Below are positions 16,038-24,765 of a DNA stretch of 64,000 nt, one piece after another. Both the position numbers and the translations under genes were made by a program. Every line of letters begins with the position of its first letter. Positions within the stretch are counted from its first letter, which is position 1. Under the pieces are notes generated by a model. The model searched no databases and was not told the DNA's origin. It saw nothing but the letters and a program-made list of their open reading frames with translations. The stretch comes from Prevotella sp. UBA2444 (lineage in GTDB: Bacteria; Bacteroidota; Bacteroidia; Bacteroidales; Bacteroidaceae), in assembly GCA_002342665.1 (NCBI GenBank), contig DDQK01000037.1, forward strand, positions 37,225-101,224, in the 5' to 3' direction.

Positions 16038-18041
16038 CTACATGATGCGCCTTGCCGCCGTTATCGGCTCTGCGCCGTCCCCGCCGATGGTGCATACGAT
16101 CTGTGCCAGGCGGTAGTCGGTCATCCAGCCGCTGCCCATGTCGCTGCGCAGCAGCACGATGGAGAGCCTGCCTGAGTCGTTGTATGTCGGCGTCCAGCTG
16201 CGGTCGGCGGCTGTCTCCACGAATGTCTTCGCGTCGTCATCCCATCCCGTCATGCGCTTCCACGTGACGGTCTTCTGCGGGTAGGCCAGCATCGGCGCAA
16301 TGTCCTCCTCCTGTCCGTACCTCACGCTCATGGTCAGGATGGTGTCCACGTTGCCGTTGCGGAACACGCTGCCCGCCGATGATGTGATCTCGCAATAGAT
16401 CGCCCTGTCGCCCGCCACGGCAGTCCAGTCGGTGCAGCCCCATAGCGGCTCCTCCGCCGTGCCCCAGCTGCGGCACTCCCACAGCTTGCCGTTGTGCCAT
16501 ACGCGGGAGGTCTCAAGGTCGAGGTGCCATTCCTCCAGTATTTTGTCCAGCAGTTCCAGGTCGGTCAGGCTCTTCCATGCCGGGGAGAGGCGGCTGGTGA
16601 GCCACACGTTACGCGTGAGGCTCTGGAAGTGATACGGCTCGATGATTGTCTGTCCCTTCGTGAAGGTACCGCCGTCGCCCACCAGCAGCTGCTGCTCTTC
16701 CGTCAGCGTGCCGTCCGGGGTGTAAGTTCCAGAAGGCCCCGTGTACTCCACCTGCGGCACGTCCGTCCACTCCCCACGGTCTTCCTTGACGATCCGCGAG
16801 GGGTAGAGGATGTGGTGCATGTTCTCGTAGAAGATGGTGTTGACATACAGGGAGGGCATGCTTCTGTCTCGTGTGCGGGGCAGGTTTGCCAGGTCCGGCA
16901 GGATGCCCAGGCAGAGTGCATAGTTGTCATCGCGTATGATGGGCTGGTCCACTCGCCAGAAGTAACTCAGCCGCTGGTCGGTGGTGGATAGCACCCACGA
17001 CTGCTGGCGTTCCTGCTGCCGCTGGCGTATGGCGGCATCAGCCGATCCTGCCACGTTCCCGTGGCGCGTCACGGTGATGTTCGTGTCGAAGCCTCCCTCG
17101 CCGAGCGTCGCTCCCGTCACGCTTAGCACCACTGGGCTGTCGGCTGCCTCTGCCGTGATGGCCTGCTCCGTGGTGAGAGCCGTCACAGGATAGTCGCTGC
17201 CGACGATGGGCGTGCCGTAGGGCGTGAAGTTGCGGCCTCCCGGCACTATCGGGTCGCCGTCGGGTTCCTGACTGGCGTACAGGCTCACGGTGAGCGTGTT
17301 GTCCGTATAGTCCACCTCGTCGACCATCATCCACACGGTGTAGTGCGCACCGTGCTTTGTCCTCGTGTAACCGTCGGGTATGGCGGCACCCCTCGGCAGC
17401 AGGCTGTTCACCTCGGCGTAGATGATATCGCCCTCGTAGAAGGGGGTGAAGTCGCGGTCGTGCTCCTTGTGCATCCACAGCCGCAGGCGTCCGTCGCCGG
17501 TGTAGTCGATGTGCTCCACATCGCCACCCTCTGTGAAGGAGTAGTCCGACTCCATCAGCTGGAGGCGGTTGATCACCAGTTCCATCACTCGCATGAATCC
17601 GCGCACCTCCAGTCCGTCGGTCTGGATCAGTCCCTGCACGGCGTCCATCCAGATGCCGCGCCCGCCCTCGAATCCGTCAATGGCGCCGTCACTCTTCAGT
17701 ATCTGGTTGAATACGAGGCTGAGCAGCTGTGCCGCACCGTCGGCTCCGATGCCGTAGGTGCCGTTGCCCACCTTCAGACCCTTCAGGAAGGTAATCAGCC
17801 CCTCGGCTGCGTCATCCTCCTTCTTCGAGAGGAACTTGTCGCCCATGAGGGCCGACAGGTCGAGCGAGTCGATCCATGCCTTGATCTTCTCGAAGTTGCG
17901 CTTCAGCTTCAGGCGGCTCGACAGGCCGGTGTCTCCCCCCGGGGTTCCCCATGGGAGGATATCCTCAAACTGGATGCCCTGCTGCTGCGGGGTCAGCTCT
18001 TGAGAGTCTTGCTGCTCGATATTGGTGGTCTCGTCTGCCAT
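16038..18041 (-). CDS. Large tail-tip/baseplate protein
   Basis: 667 residues. The N-terminus is polar (MADETTNIEQQDSQELTPQQ). Residues 60-200 are helical with a repeated LK-G pattern, as in fibre-anchoring regions of tail proteins, and the rest is beta-rich with tandem Asp/Thr-rich domains. It follows the tape measure in transcription order, where distal tail and tail-tip proteins are normally encoded. A specific assignment is not possible from sequence alone. Confidence 0.6.
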   Translation of the reverse strand: MADETTNIEQQDSQELTPQQQGIQFEDILPWGTPGGDTGLSSRLKLKRNFEKIKAWIDSLDLSALMGDKFLSKKEDDAAEGLITFLKGLKVGNGTYGIGADGAAQLLSLVFNQILKSDGAIDGFEGGRGIWMDAVQGLIQTDGLEVRGFMRVMELVINRLQLMESDYSFTEGGDVEHIDYTGDGRLRLWMHKEHDRDFTPFYEGDIIYAEVNSLLPRGAAIPDGYTRTKHGAHYTVWMMVDEVDYTDNTLTVSLYASQEPDGDPIVPGGRNFTPYGTPIVGSDYPVTALTTEQAITAEAADSPVVLSVTGATLGEGGFDTNITVTRHGNVAGSADAAIRQRQQERQQSWVLSTTDQRLSYFWRVDQPIIRDDNYALCLGILPDLANLPRTRDRSMPSLYVNTIFYENMHHILYPSRIVKEDRGEWTDVPQVEYTGPSGTYTPDGTLTEEQQLLVGDGGTFTKGQTIIEPYHFQSLTRNVWLTSRLSPAWKSLTDLELLDKILEEWHLDLETSRVWHNGKLWECRSWGTAEEPLWGCTDWTAVAGDRAIYCEITSSAGSVFRNGNVDTILTMSVRYGQEEDIAPMLAYPQKTVTWKRMTGWDDDAKTFVETAADRSWTPTYNDSGRLSIVLLRSDMGSGWMTDYRLAQIVCTIGGDGAEPITAARRIM

Positions 18042-18047
18042 ATAGCG

Positions 18048-18323
18048 TTAGTCGATGCTTGTCAGTGGTTCATGTTCGAAGCTCATCACGAGGGGCTGCC
18101 ACAGCTGGTGCACCTCACGGGTGCTGCAGTCCAGGTAGGTGAGCATCCAGTCCTGGTATTCGTTCTTCGACTCCTTGGGGTTCTTGTAGAGGATGGCGTG
18201 CTCCACCTCCACCTCCCCGTGGCTCTCGCCGCGCTGCAGCGAGTAGCTCATGTAGCTGAAGGCGAACGGACGGTGCTGCTCGCTCCGCCGGCGCATTTCG
18301 TGGATGGCTTCGTAAACTGTCAT
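18048..18323 (-). CDS. Small tail-module protein
   Basis: 91 residues, polar, with the segment HAILYKNPKESKNEYQDWML. No family recognised. It is the first gene of the tail-tip group, 6 bp before the 667-residue gene. A -7 element (TAACTTTG, 18328-18335) ends only 4 bp from its ATG, so its mRNA may be leaderless. Confidence 0.55.
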   Translation of the reverse strand: MTVYEAIHEMRRRSEQHRPFAFSYMSYSLQRGESHGEVEVEHAILYKNPKESKNEYQDWMLTYLDCSTREVHQLWQPLVMSFEHEPLTSID

Positions 18324-18327
18324 AGTG

Positions 18328-18335
18328 CAAAGTTA
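18328..18335 (-). promoter_or_regulatory. -7 promoter element upstream of the tail-tip genes
   Basis: TAACTTTG on the minus strand, preceded at the -33 distance only by a T-rich stretch. The predicted start site falls at or within a base or two of the ATG at 18323. Confidence 0.4.
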
Positions 18336-18370
18336 ATCATTTCAGCGGAAGGGAAAAAGGACACACTCAA

Positions 18371-18401
18371 TGTTCAATCTTCAATGTTCAATGTTCAATA
18401 A
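18371..18401. repeat. 31-bp inverted repeat, left copy (7-bp period)
   Basis: A tandem array of the unit TGTTCAA with one variant. The same 31 bp occur in inverted orientation, without mismatch, at 29984-30014. The array sits between the tape-measure stop and the next gene. Confidence 0.85.
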
Positions 18402-18402
18402 T

Positions 18403-21400
18403 TTACCGCCTTGCCCGCTGCTCGAGCCGCTCCTGGTGGGCTATCTCGCGGCGCAGCTCGCGCACGGAGAGGCCCTCGGCGGTGTTGTCGGCGATGCGGC
18501 GCAGTATCTCCTTGGTCTCGTTGTCGGTGGCATACAGTCCGTTGTCGCCGGAAGGGGATAGGGCGGGGTCGGTCTCGCCCTGAGTGTAGCCGCCCCGGTA
18601 GCGTCCGCCGCCGTAGGCTTCCTCCAGCATGCGGGTGGAGTTGAGCATCTGGATGTCGCCCGTCTTCTGGTGGCGGTCTATCACGTCCAGTACCGGGCGC
18701 ACCTCGGGATTGGCCACGGCCTTGTGGTTGGCCACAAACTCCGACTGGTGGACGGGTATCACGCCCGCCTGCTTCTTCGGATCGCCCTTCCTGGTGTAGC
18801 CTTCCTGGTACTCGTCGTTGTAGCCGCCCTCGTAGAGACCCGCCGCCTGATCAGCGGCAGCCTTGGCCGACGCCAGCTGCATGGCACCGCTGGCGGCAGC
18901 CATGGCCACAAAGGGGATGGCCCATGGCATACCCAGTTCTGCGATGGTCTTCGTGATTCCCTGTGCGGTGTTGCCGATGATCTGCAGCACCTGCATGGCA
19001 AACTGCTTCTGGGCGTATTTCTTGGCGATGGCATCCTTCTCGGCCTGCATCTGCTCTTCGAGCTTGGTGGTGTCCTTGCCCTGCTTCTTAGCGGCAGCGA
19101 TGCGTTTCTTGTACTTCGCGTCCACCTCTGCCGTCTCCCGCTGCTGCATGGCAGAGAAGAGCTGCGAGGCCGACTGCATCAGGTCGCCGACGGCCTGCTG
19201 CGCTGCCTGCTCGATACGGGTGCGCTCGTCGGCAGCTGCCTGCAGGATATCGGTCTTGTTTTGCTGGTACTGCTGTTCGCTGATCAGGTCCTGCTGGCGG
19301 TACTCGTCGTTCAGGCGCAGCATCTCATCCCAGGAGTCGGCCTGCGAGAAGTGGTCGTGGAGTATCGAATTGTTCGTGTTCTGATAGCTGCTGGTGAACC
19401 CCTCGGCATCCTTCTGCTGCTGTTGCTTCTCCTGTAGCTCCAGTGAGAGCAGTTGCCGCTGGGCAGCGCGGTACTCGTCGGAGCCCTGGGTCAGTGCCTG
19501 CAGACGGAGCCGCTGGTATTTTAGTTCCAGTTCCAGTTTCTTTCGGTCGAACTCATCCTGAGTGGCAATCTCTCCGGAGAGTCTCTGTTGTGCGAGTGCA
19601 ATCTCCTCCTCGCCCTGCATGCGGTCGAGGTTGCGCAGCGACTCCTGCTGGTTGCGCTTGCGCAGCTCCTCGCGACGGTTGGCCTCGCGGGCGATGGCGT
19701 CGAGTTCCATGTTCTGCACCTCCATCAGGTCACTCTCCTTGGCGCCATGGTCGCGGCGTATCTCCAGCAGCCGGGCGATATACTTCTGCTCCGAGAGGAA
19801 CTCCTTCTGGTGCCACTCGTCCTGAAGCTGTTTCTTCCCCTGGTACTGCTGGCGCAGCTCTATCTTCTCCCGCTCCCAGGCGGCTTTGGCCTGTGCCTCC
19901 AGCTCGCGGCGCCGGCGGTCGCGCTCCGTCTGCTCCTTCTTCATCTCGGAGTCAGACTTGCCGGAGCCTGAGCCATTGCTGGAAGAAGAGCCTTTCATGC
20001 CTGGTGTGACGACCACCTCGCCCACGTAGCTGACGGTGTTGGCTGCACGTTCCTCTTCCTCCTTGATCTTGGATATCTGCCCCGTGATATTGTCGAGTCC
20101 TTCCATGATGGGGCGCAGGGCACGCTTCTTGAATGATTCCTCTACACGGTTCCATTCGGCATCCCAGGCGTTGCCGAAACCCTGCAAGTGTCCGCTGATC
20201 AGGGCCTGTCCGGCTGCGGCTGTGCCCTGGGCGATACGATCGACAAAGGAGATGTCATCCTTATACCCTCCTTCTTCAAGGTCTATCTTCTGGTTGATTA
20301 GTTCCTCCTGCTTGGCCTGCAGACGCTTCAGTTTGATGCTGGTCTCCAGTTTTTTGTTGTAGGCATCCAGCATGGTGGTCAGGTCGCCAGTGCGCACCTG
20401 CTCCTCGGTCAGGTTGCCCAGGTGCAGGCTCATCAGCTTGCCGTTGAGCTTCTCCAAGGCCTCACGGCGCTCGTTCTCCGAGGCTGTGGCAGACTTGATC
20501 GTACCGATCAGGCTGTCCATCTCTGCGCGCTCAGAGGCCATCTCCTTCTTGGCCTCCCGCATGGCCTCGTTCATCTCTTCCTGAATCTGTGCGGCCTTGC
20601 GGGCACGGTTGACGTAGTTGATGACCTCGCCCACGAAGAGCGTCAGCGCGGCTGCTACAAGTCCTATGGGATTAGATGCGAGGGTGGCAAACCACTGCCT
20701 GGTGGCCACCAGTGCGTTCTTTGCGCTGACCACGAAGCGGGAATTGGCGATAGCGGCGGCGTTGACGGCCAAGGTATAGGCAGCGATGGTCGTCGTGAGT
20801 TGTATCACGGCCTTGATGTTTGGCACTATAAAGCCGACGATGGCCGACAGTACCTTCAGTACCGAAGTGGAAGCCGTGATGCTGCCCTGCACTATCGGCA
20901 TCAGCTTCTGTCCCAGTTCCACCGATACGTCGTTGAGCCCCTTTTTGGCGATCTCCAGCTTGGCCGCTGCCGACGAGTTGGCATTGTTGAACTCGTCGAT
21001 GATGCTCGTGCCCTGCTCGTAGGCGGTGGCGGCGGTCTGCTGGGCCTGCTTCAGTTCTCCCATCTTATTGATCAGACTGGAGATGACCGGCACGGCCTGC
21101 GTGCCCTGCATCTTGAGGGATTTCAGGGCCGGAGCCAGACTGTCGAAACCGCCTTTCGACTTCAGGCCTTCGAGGAACTGGAGGATGGCCTGGTTGGCAT
21201 CGGTCTTCAGCAGATCGGTGAAGGCCTTCACCTCCAGTCCAGCAGCCTTGGCGAACTTGGCCGGGTCGGTGAACATCTTCGTGATCATCTGTGCGAACAC
21301 GCCGCTGGCCGTCTCGCCCTCGATGCCTGCCTGGCTGAGGGCAGAGGCGTAGCCCATGATATCGGTCTGCGAGATCCTGACATTCACGGCCATGCCCGCC

Positions 21401-22359
21401 ATGCGCGAGGTGAACTCAGTGATGAAGCCCGTGTTGGCAGAGGAGGATGCACCCAGCACGTTGATGGCAGAGCCGGTGGCGAGCATCGCGCCCTCCAGTC
21501 CCTTCTTCTTATCCTCGCCGAACATCATGGTCAGCTTGCCGATCTGGTCGATGGCGCCTTCGCCGAGGTCATCCCCAAGGGCGACGTTGATCTTGTCGGC
21601 TGCAGACACGAAGCCCTCGATGTCCTTCCGTGCCGTGATGCCCAGCCGTCCGGCGGCTCCTGCCAGTGCGTTCAGTTCCTCGCGTGCCGTGCGGGTCTCC
21701 ATCCGCTTGAAGGTCTCGTTCATCTCCTCCACCTCCCGCTTGGTCTGCCCGGTGTACTTCATCACGTCGGTCATCGCCTCGTCCATCTGGGCGAAGCTCT
21801 GCACGTACTGGTCGGCCCACTGCACGATGCGATCCTTGATCTGAAGGGCAGCATTTAGCGCAACCACTCCTTTTGATATGCTGCCGAACATCCCTGAGCC
21901 GAACTTCTCCAACGACTCCTTAGTATCATTAGCAGAAGATCGGAGCTCCTTCATACGTTCCTTTACGCGGTCGAGTTCCGACTTGTAATCCCGGAACTCA
22001 TCCGTATTGGGGTTGATATTGTTGAGTACTGCGGTCAGGTCTTTGGCTCGCTGCCCCAGCTGCTGGATTGAGAGCTTGTTGATATTAACGCTGCTGGTCC
22101 ACTGCTTCATTTTCTGCTCGTTGTCGTGTACCTCACGGGCAGTCTTGGTCAGATGGACCGACAGTTTGTGGAACTCCTCCCGCTGCTCCTTGGTCATAGC
22201 ACTCAGGCCGTTCTTTGACAGTTTGTCCATGGCGCGACGGGTCTTCTCCAGTTCTTTCTGCCCTTGCTTCAGGTCTTCCTGTAGCTGCTGCAGCTGCTGC
22301 TGGTCATAGTCGGGCTTCACATTGAAGCGCAGATTGACGGTATCGACGGATATGCTCAT
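18403..22359 (-). CDS. Tail tape-measure protein
   Basis: 1318 residues, the longest phage structural gene here. The N-terminal 120 residues are Gln/Lys/Glu-rich coiled coil. About 190-480 shows the TP901-type core (EEMNETFKRMETRTAREELN ... ALAGAAGRLGIT). Hydrophobic segments at about 500-580 and long charged coiled coils to 1150 follow. Known role: sets tail length and passes through the membrane during DNA ejection. Length is typical for a tail of roughly 200 nm by the usual 1.5 angstrom per residue rule. A near-leaderless promoter precedes it. Confidence 0.9.
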   Translation of the reverse strand: MSISVDTVNLRFNVKPDYDQQQLQQLQEDLKQGQKELEKTRRAMDKLSKNGLSAMTKEQREEFHKLSVHLTKTAREVHDNEQKMKQWTSSVNINKLSIQQLGQRAKDLTAVLNNINPNTDEFRDYKSELDRVKERMKELRSSANDTKESLEKFGSGMFGSISKGVVALNAALQIKDRIVQWADQYVQSFAQMDEAMTDVMKYTGQTKREVEEMNETFKRMETRTAREELNALAGAAGRLGITARKDIEGFVSAADKINVALGDDLGEGAIDQIGKLTMMFGEDKKKGLEGAMLATGSAINVLGASSSANTGFITEFTSRMAGMAVNVRISQTDIMGYASALSQAGIEGETASGVFAQMITKMFTDPAKFAKAAGLEVKAFTDLLKTDANQAILQFLEGLKSKGGFDSLAPALKSLKMQGTQAVPVISSLINKMGELKQAQQTAATAYEQGTSIIDEFNNANSSAAAKLEIAKKGLNDVSVELGQKLMPIVQGSITASTSVLKVLSAIVGFIVPNIKAVIQLTTTIAAYTLAVNAAAIANSRFVVSAKNALVATRQWFATLASNPIGLVAAALTLFVGEVINYVNRARKAAQIQEEMNEAMREAKKEMASERAEMDSLIGTIKSATASENERREALEKLNGKLMSLHLGNLTEEQVRTGDLTTMLDAYNKKLETSIKLKRLQAKQEELINQKIDLEEGGYKDDISFVDRIAQGTAAAGQALISGHLQGFGNAWDAEWNRVEESFKKRALRPIMEGLDNITGQISKIKEEEERAANTVSYVGEVVVTPGMKGSSSSNGSGSGKSDSEMKKEQTERDRRRRELEAQAKAAWEREKIELRQQYQGKKQLQDEWHQKEFLSEQKYIARLLEIRRDHGAKESDLMEVQNMELDAIAREANRREELRKRNQQESLRNLDRMQGEEEIALAQQRLSGEIATQDEFDRKKLELELKYQRLRLQALTQGSDEYRAAQRQLLSLELQEKQQQQKDAEGFTSSYQNTNNSILHDHFSQADSWDEMLRLNDEYRQQDLISEQQYQQNKTDILQAAADERTRIEQAAQQAVGDLMQSASQLFSAMQQRETAEVDAKYKKRIAAAKKQGKDTTKLEEQMQAEKDAIAKKYAQKQFAMQVLQIIGNTAQGITKTIAELGMPWAIPFVAMAAASGAMQLASAKAAADQAAGLYEGGYNDEYQEGYTRKGDPKKQAGVIPVHQSEFVANHKAVANPEVRPVLDVIDRHQKTGDIQMLNSTRMLEEAYGGGRYRGGYTQGETDPALSPSGDNGLYATDNETKEILRRIADNTAEGLSVRELRREIAHQERLEQRARR

Positions 22360-22366
22360 AAAAAAA

Positions 22367-22392
22367 TACCTTTGCTTTTTACGGCAAAGGTA
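22367..22392. promoter_or_regulatory. Back-to-back -7 elements upstream of the tape measure
   Basis: TACCTTTG (22367-22374, plus) and CAAAGGTA (22385-22392, the minus-strand TACCTTTG) form a perfect 8-bp inverted repeat with a 10-bp spacer. The minus-strand element fits the tape-measure gene starting at 22359. The plus-strand copy has no gene to drive, so the palindrome may also be a binding site. Confidence 0.4.
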
Positions 22393-22422
22393 CTTTATTA
22401 CGAGTATATAAAAAAAGACACT

Positions 22423-22575
22423 CTAAGACCAGGCATAATCCCAAAAATCATCGTCTTTTTTCTGACGAGACTTTTTCTTCGGCTTCCAGGGCTTCTTCTC
22501 CGGCTCCTGCTTGCTCATCAGTCCTAATCCCAGTCCGATGGCAATTCCTCCTATTATGCTCAGTAATGTTGTCAT
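22423..22575 (-). CDS. Small single-pass membrane protein
   Basis: 50 residues from ATG 22575. The hydrophobic segment LLSIIGGIAIGLGLGLM is followed by a Lys-rich tail (KKPWKPKKKSRQKK). Upstream, TATATTTG looks like a -7 element. A function as tail-chaperone-like or membrane accessory cannot be decided. Confidence 0.5.
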   Translation of the reverse strand: MTTLLSIIGGIAIGLGLGLMSKQEPEKKPWKPKKKSRQKKDDDFWDYAWS

Positions 22576-22646
22576 ACTCAAACCCTTTCTCTTCTTTTTC
22601 TGCTGCAAATATAGGCAATTCCCGTGACTTTTGCAAGGGGAAATCC

Positions 22647-23243
22647 CTATTTTTGGGGAGTAATATCCCTATTCTGTTTGTTATCGATTGAAGGTTTGAT
22701 TGTAGTATTGTTAAGAGACTGGATACTGTCTACAGGGGGATTTGTTTCAAATTGCCCGGGGGTCACCGCTTCTTTGCCGACTGTGATATGAATGTCCCCA
22801 AAATTGTATTTATTCACGATCATGATACAAATCCATAAGAAGAGAGGAAGTAATATGGCTGCCAGAATGCTTTGAACGATACCGTGTAGATACTGGTTTC
22901 CTGTAGATGGCATCACAGATTTTACCACCGACTTCAGGTGGTCATCTTGGTTTTTTATATAATCGCTCTCTATCTGATCAGCAACTCCTTTAAGTAGCTC
23001 GTTGGAAAACGTTTCAATGATTTGTTCAGCGTGGGAATGGTATTCTTCAAGCCTTGCAGGATTGCAGCAACTTTCATGGAAAGCATCTATTTCTTCTTCG
23101 TTTGGCTCCCTCCCGTTTTTCTTTTTGAACTCCTCAATATGAGATACCTTCTCGAATTTATAGATGGCATAAGCGATATGACCTTGAATATCGTTTTTGT
23201 CCTTTACCAGCTTGCTAAAAATAAAATTGTACTTCCGTGCCAT
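22647..23243 (-). CDS. Membrane-anchored moron protein
   Basis: 198 residues: a helical soluble N-terminal domain (1-105) with the pattern HIAYAIYKFEKVSHIEEFKK ... NGREPNEEE, then one membrane helix near 126-144, then a short tail. The pattern is one I have seen in proteins encoded singly in diverse bacteria, but I cannot name the family. The gene is clearly richer in A+T than its phage neighbours and overlaps the 65-residue gene by one base (TAATG). Host-benefit or superinfection functions are possible. Confidence 0.6.
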   Translation of the reverse strand: MARKYNFIFSKLVKDKNDIQGHIAYAIYKFEKVSHIEEFKKKNGREPNEEEIDAFHESCCNPARLEEYHSHAEQIIETFSNELLKGVADQIESDYIKNQDDHLKSVVKSVMPSTGNQYLHGIVQSILAAILLPLFLWICIMIVNKYNFGDIHITVGKEAVTPGQFETNPPVDSIQSLNNTTIKPSIDNKQNRDITPQK

Positions 23244-23440
23244 TATTTCTTATCCACAATAGCCACAGCCCTGCCGTAAGCCTCTTTTACCTGAGCCATT
23301 GATACAGAAGACCTGTAGCTCCCTCCCTTATAGTTCAAAGACAAAGATATAGCACCTTTGCTTTTTCGGGAAGGCGATACACAGCTATTCATGGTCTTTT
23401 CGCTGGCTCTTTTTACTGTATCTCTGGAAATCCTGCACAT
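23243..23440 (-). CDS. Small moron partner protein
   Basis: 65 residues, basic and Ser-rich (SPSRKSKGAISLSLNYKGGS). Its stop overlaps the start of the membrane-anchored gene, which implies translational coupling. No family recognised. With its own upstream promoter it forms a two-gene cassette in the tail region. Confidence 0.55.
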   Translation of the reverse strand: MCRISRDTVKRASEKTMNSCVSPSRKSKGAISLSLNYKGGSYRSSVSMAQVKEAYGRAVAIVDKK

Positions 23441-23492
23441 TTTTGCGGTCTTTTCTTTTGTTTGATTAGGTGAATTATCTTTCTTTCGCCCG

Positions 23493-23526
23493 CAAAGATA
23501 CGAAAAGTTTTTGTTTTAGATACAAA
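23493..23526 (-). promoter_or_regulatory. Promoter of the moron cassette
   Basis: TTTG (23523-23526), 22-bp spacer, TATCTTTG (23493-23500), 53 bp upstream of the 65-residue gene. Its presence inside the late region fits moron expression in the lysogen. Confidence 0.55.
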
Positions 23527-23581
23527 GAGAACTGTTTATTTTGATAAATATTTTGTTTATTTTCGAAAAAAGCGGTTTCTG

Positions 23582-24025
23582 CTACGAACTTTGGGCAAAA
23601 TTGTCTTTCGCACGTTGCAAAATGCCGCGGATGCGCTGCAGCTCCCGGTCGCTCATGCCGGCGGTGAGGCGGCGGATCAGGCGGCCGTAGCCCGCGTAGC
23701 GGTTCTTATTATACCACTGCACCTTCTTCGGTCGCCGGTTCTTCTTCTCCCAGACGTCGTGGTTCTTCTGCTCCTTCAGGCGCTGCTTGCGACGGCGACC
23801 GGCTATCTCCATGGCACGGCCGTAGGTCATGAACGACACGCTCAGTGTCCGGCTGCCGTCATAGCCCCTGCCCACCTCGTAGTCGAGCGACTCCAGCAGC
23901 TGGCCGGTGTCCACGTTCCTGTTCCTCTCCAGCGCTTCGGCGAAGCGGTCGACGAGCCACTCGCCGTGCTGCGACAGTTCCTCCTCGACGAACAGTTCGA
24001 TTTCCTTGTAATTCGCTTCTTCCAT
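23582..24025 (-). CDS. Tail-module protein, possibly head-tail joining
   Basis: 147 residues from ATG 24025 (MEEANYKEIELFVEEELSQH). N-terminal helix, then a Gly/Arg-rich middle and a basic C-terminus. Size, charge and its position just ahead of the tape measure resemble HK97 gp10-like tail-completion proteins, but I see no diagnostic motif. TACCTTTG (minus strand, 24031-24038) lies 5 bp from the ATG, again suggesting a leaderless mRNA. Confidence 0.55.
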   Translation of the reverse strand: MEEANYKEIELFVEEELSQHGEWLVDRFAEALERNRNVDTGQLLESLDYEVGRGYDGSRTLSVSFMTYGRAMEIAGRRRKQRLKEQKNHDVWEKKNRRPKKVQWYNKNRYAGYGRLIRRLTAGMSDRELQRIRGILQRAKDNFAQSS

Positions 24026-24040
24026 GTCGGCAAAGGTACG

Positions 24041-24077
24041 AAAAAAGAGCACCGCCCGAAAGGACAATGCTCTTTTT
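24041..24077 (-). terminator. Intrinsic terminator after the HU-HIG gene
   Basis: AAAAAGAGCA (minus) pairs with TGCTCTTTTT across 24042-24077, a 10-bp stem ending in a U run. It also overlaps the promoter of the next gene. Confidence 0.7.
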
Positions 24078-24093
24078 AGTGAATAGTGAAGGG

Positions 24094-24597
24094 TTAGGGG
24101 TTCGTGCTGCCGCCTTCGGGATCGGTGTCCTGCCCGGCGGCCTTCTTGGCCTCCTGCACCTTCTGTCGCCAGTCGCGGTTGAGCAGCAGCGACCCGTACT
24201 TGGTGAGCTCGGCCTTGGTGAAGTCGCCCGTGGCCTGTGCGCACTGGCGGATGGACTGGATGCCTGCGGGCTTCCCCTTGTCGTCGGTCATGCCGACGGT
24301 GAGGTTCACGTCCTCCAGCTTCTGCCAGCCGCCCCTGTTCTCGACGTGTGCCGAGAAGATGGCCAGGTTGTCGATCTTCACGGGCTGGCCGTTGAGGTTG
24401 AGTTCGCGGATGCACTTCACCATGTCGCGCAGGATGCCGACGATGGTACCCTCTGAGAAGGGAGTGTTGTGCTCCGACATGTGCTTGGCCAGGCCCACGA
24501 GGTCGATGGGCTTCTCGTTGTCGGCGAAGGCGAACCACTTGCCGAAGGCTGACGATGAGGAATTGTTGTTTTGCGAAAGATAGACTTTGACTGCCAT
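24094..24597 (-). CDS. HU-HIG-type DNA-binding protein
   Basis: 167 residues. The segment AFGKWFAFADNEKPIDLVGL ... SEHNTPFSEGTIVGILRDMV ... GQPVKIDNLAIFSAHVENRG matches the Bacteroidota HU-HIG family, in which an HU-like fold carries a variable C-terminus. Known members bind DNA. Placement between tail genes is unusual: it may be a virion DNA-associated protein, or the fold may have been adapted to a tail-tube role. The stop is followed by an intrinsic terminator, so it ends a transcription unit. Confidence 0.75.
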   Translation of the reverse strand: MAVKVYLSQNNNSSSSAFGKWFAFADNEKPIDLVGLAKHMSEHNTPFSEGTIVGILRDMVKCIRELNLNGQPVKIDNLAIFSAHVENRGGWQKLEDVNLTVGMTDDKGKPAGIQSIRQCAQATGDFTKAELTKYGSLLLNRDWRQKVQEAKKAAGQDTDPEGGSTNP

Positions 24598-24765
24598 AAC
24601 TTTAAGAATTTAAGAATTGAAGAATTGAAGAATTGAAGTTCTTTGTGGACTTTCCACGGGTGCAAAGTTACGTAGCCTTGGCGGTTCTGCTGCGAGTTGC
24701 GTCCGGTTGTGCCCGGTTGCGGAACCTTTCCTTCAATTCTTCAATCCTTCAATTCTTCGGCTCGT
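24598..24765. repeat. Two inverted 8-bp-period repeat arrays
   Basis: GAAGAATT repeats at about 24603-24640 and their inverted form (AATTCTTC-type units) at about 24732-24762. The stop codon of the gene 24749-26635 lies inside the second array. A -7-like TAACTTTG is at 24662-24669. Arrays with other 7-8-bp units are at 18371, 29984, 34264, 35465 and 37098. Confidence 0.7.
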
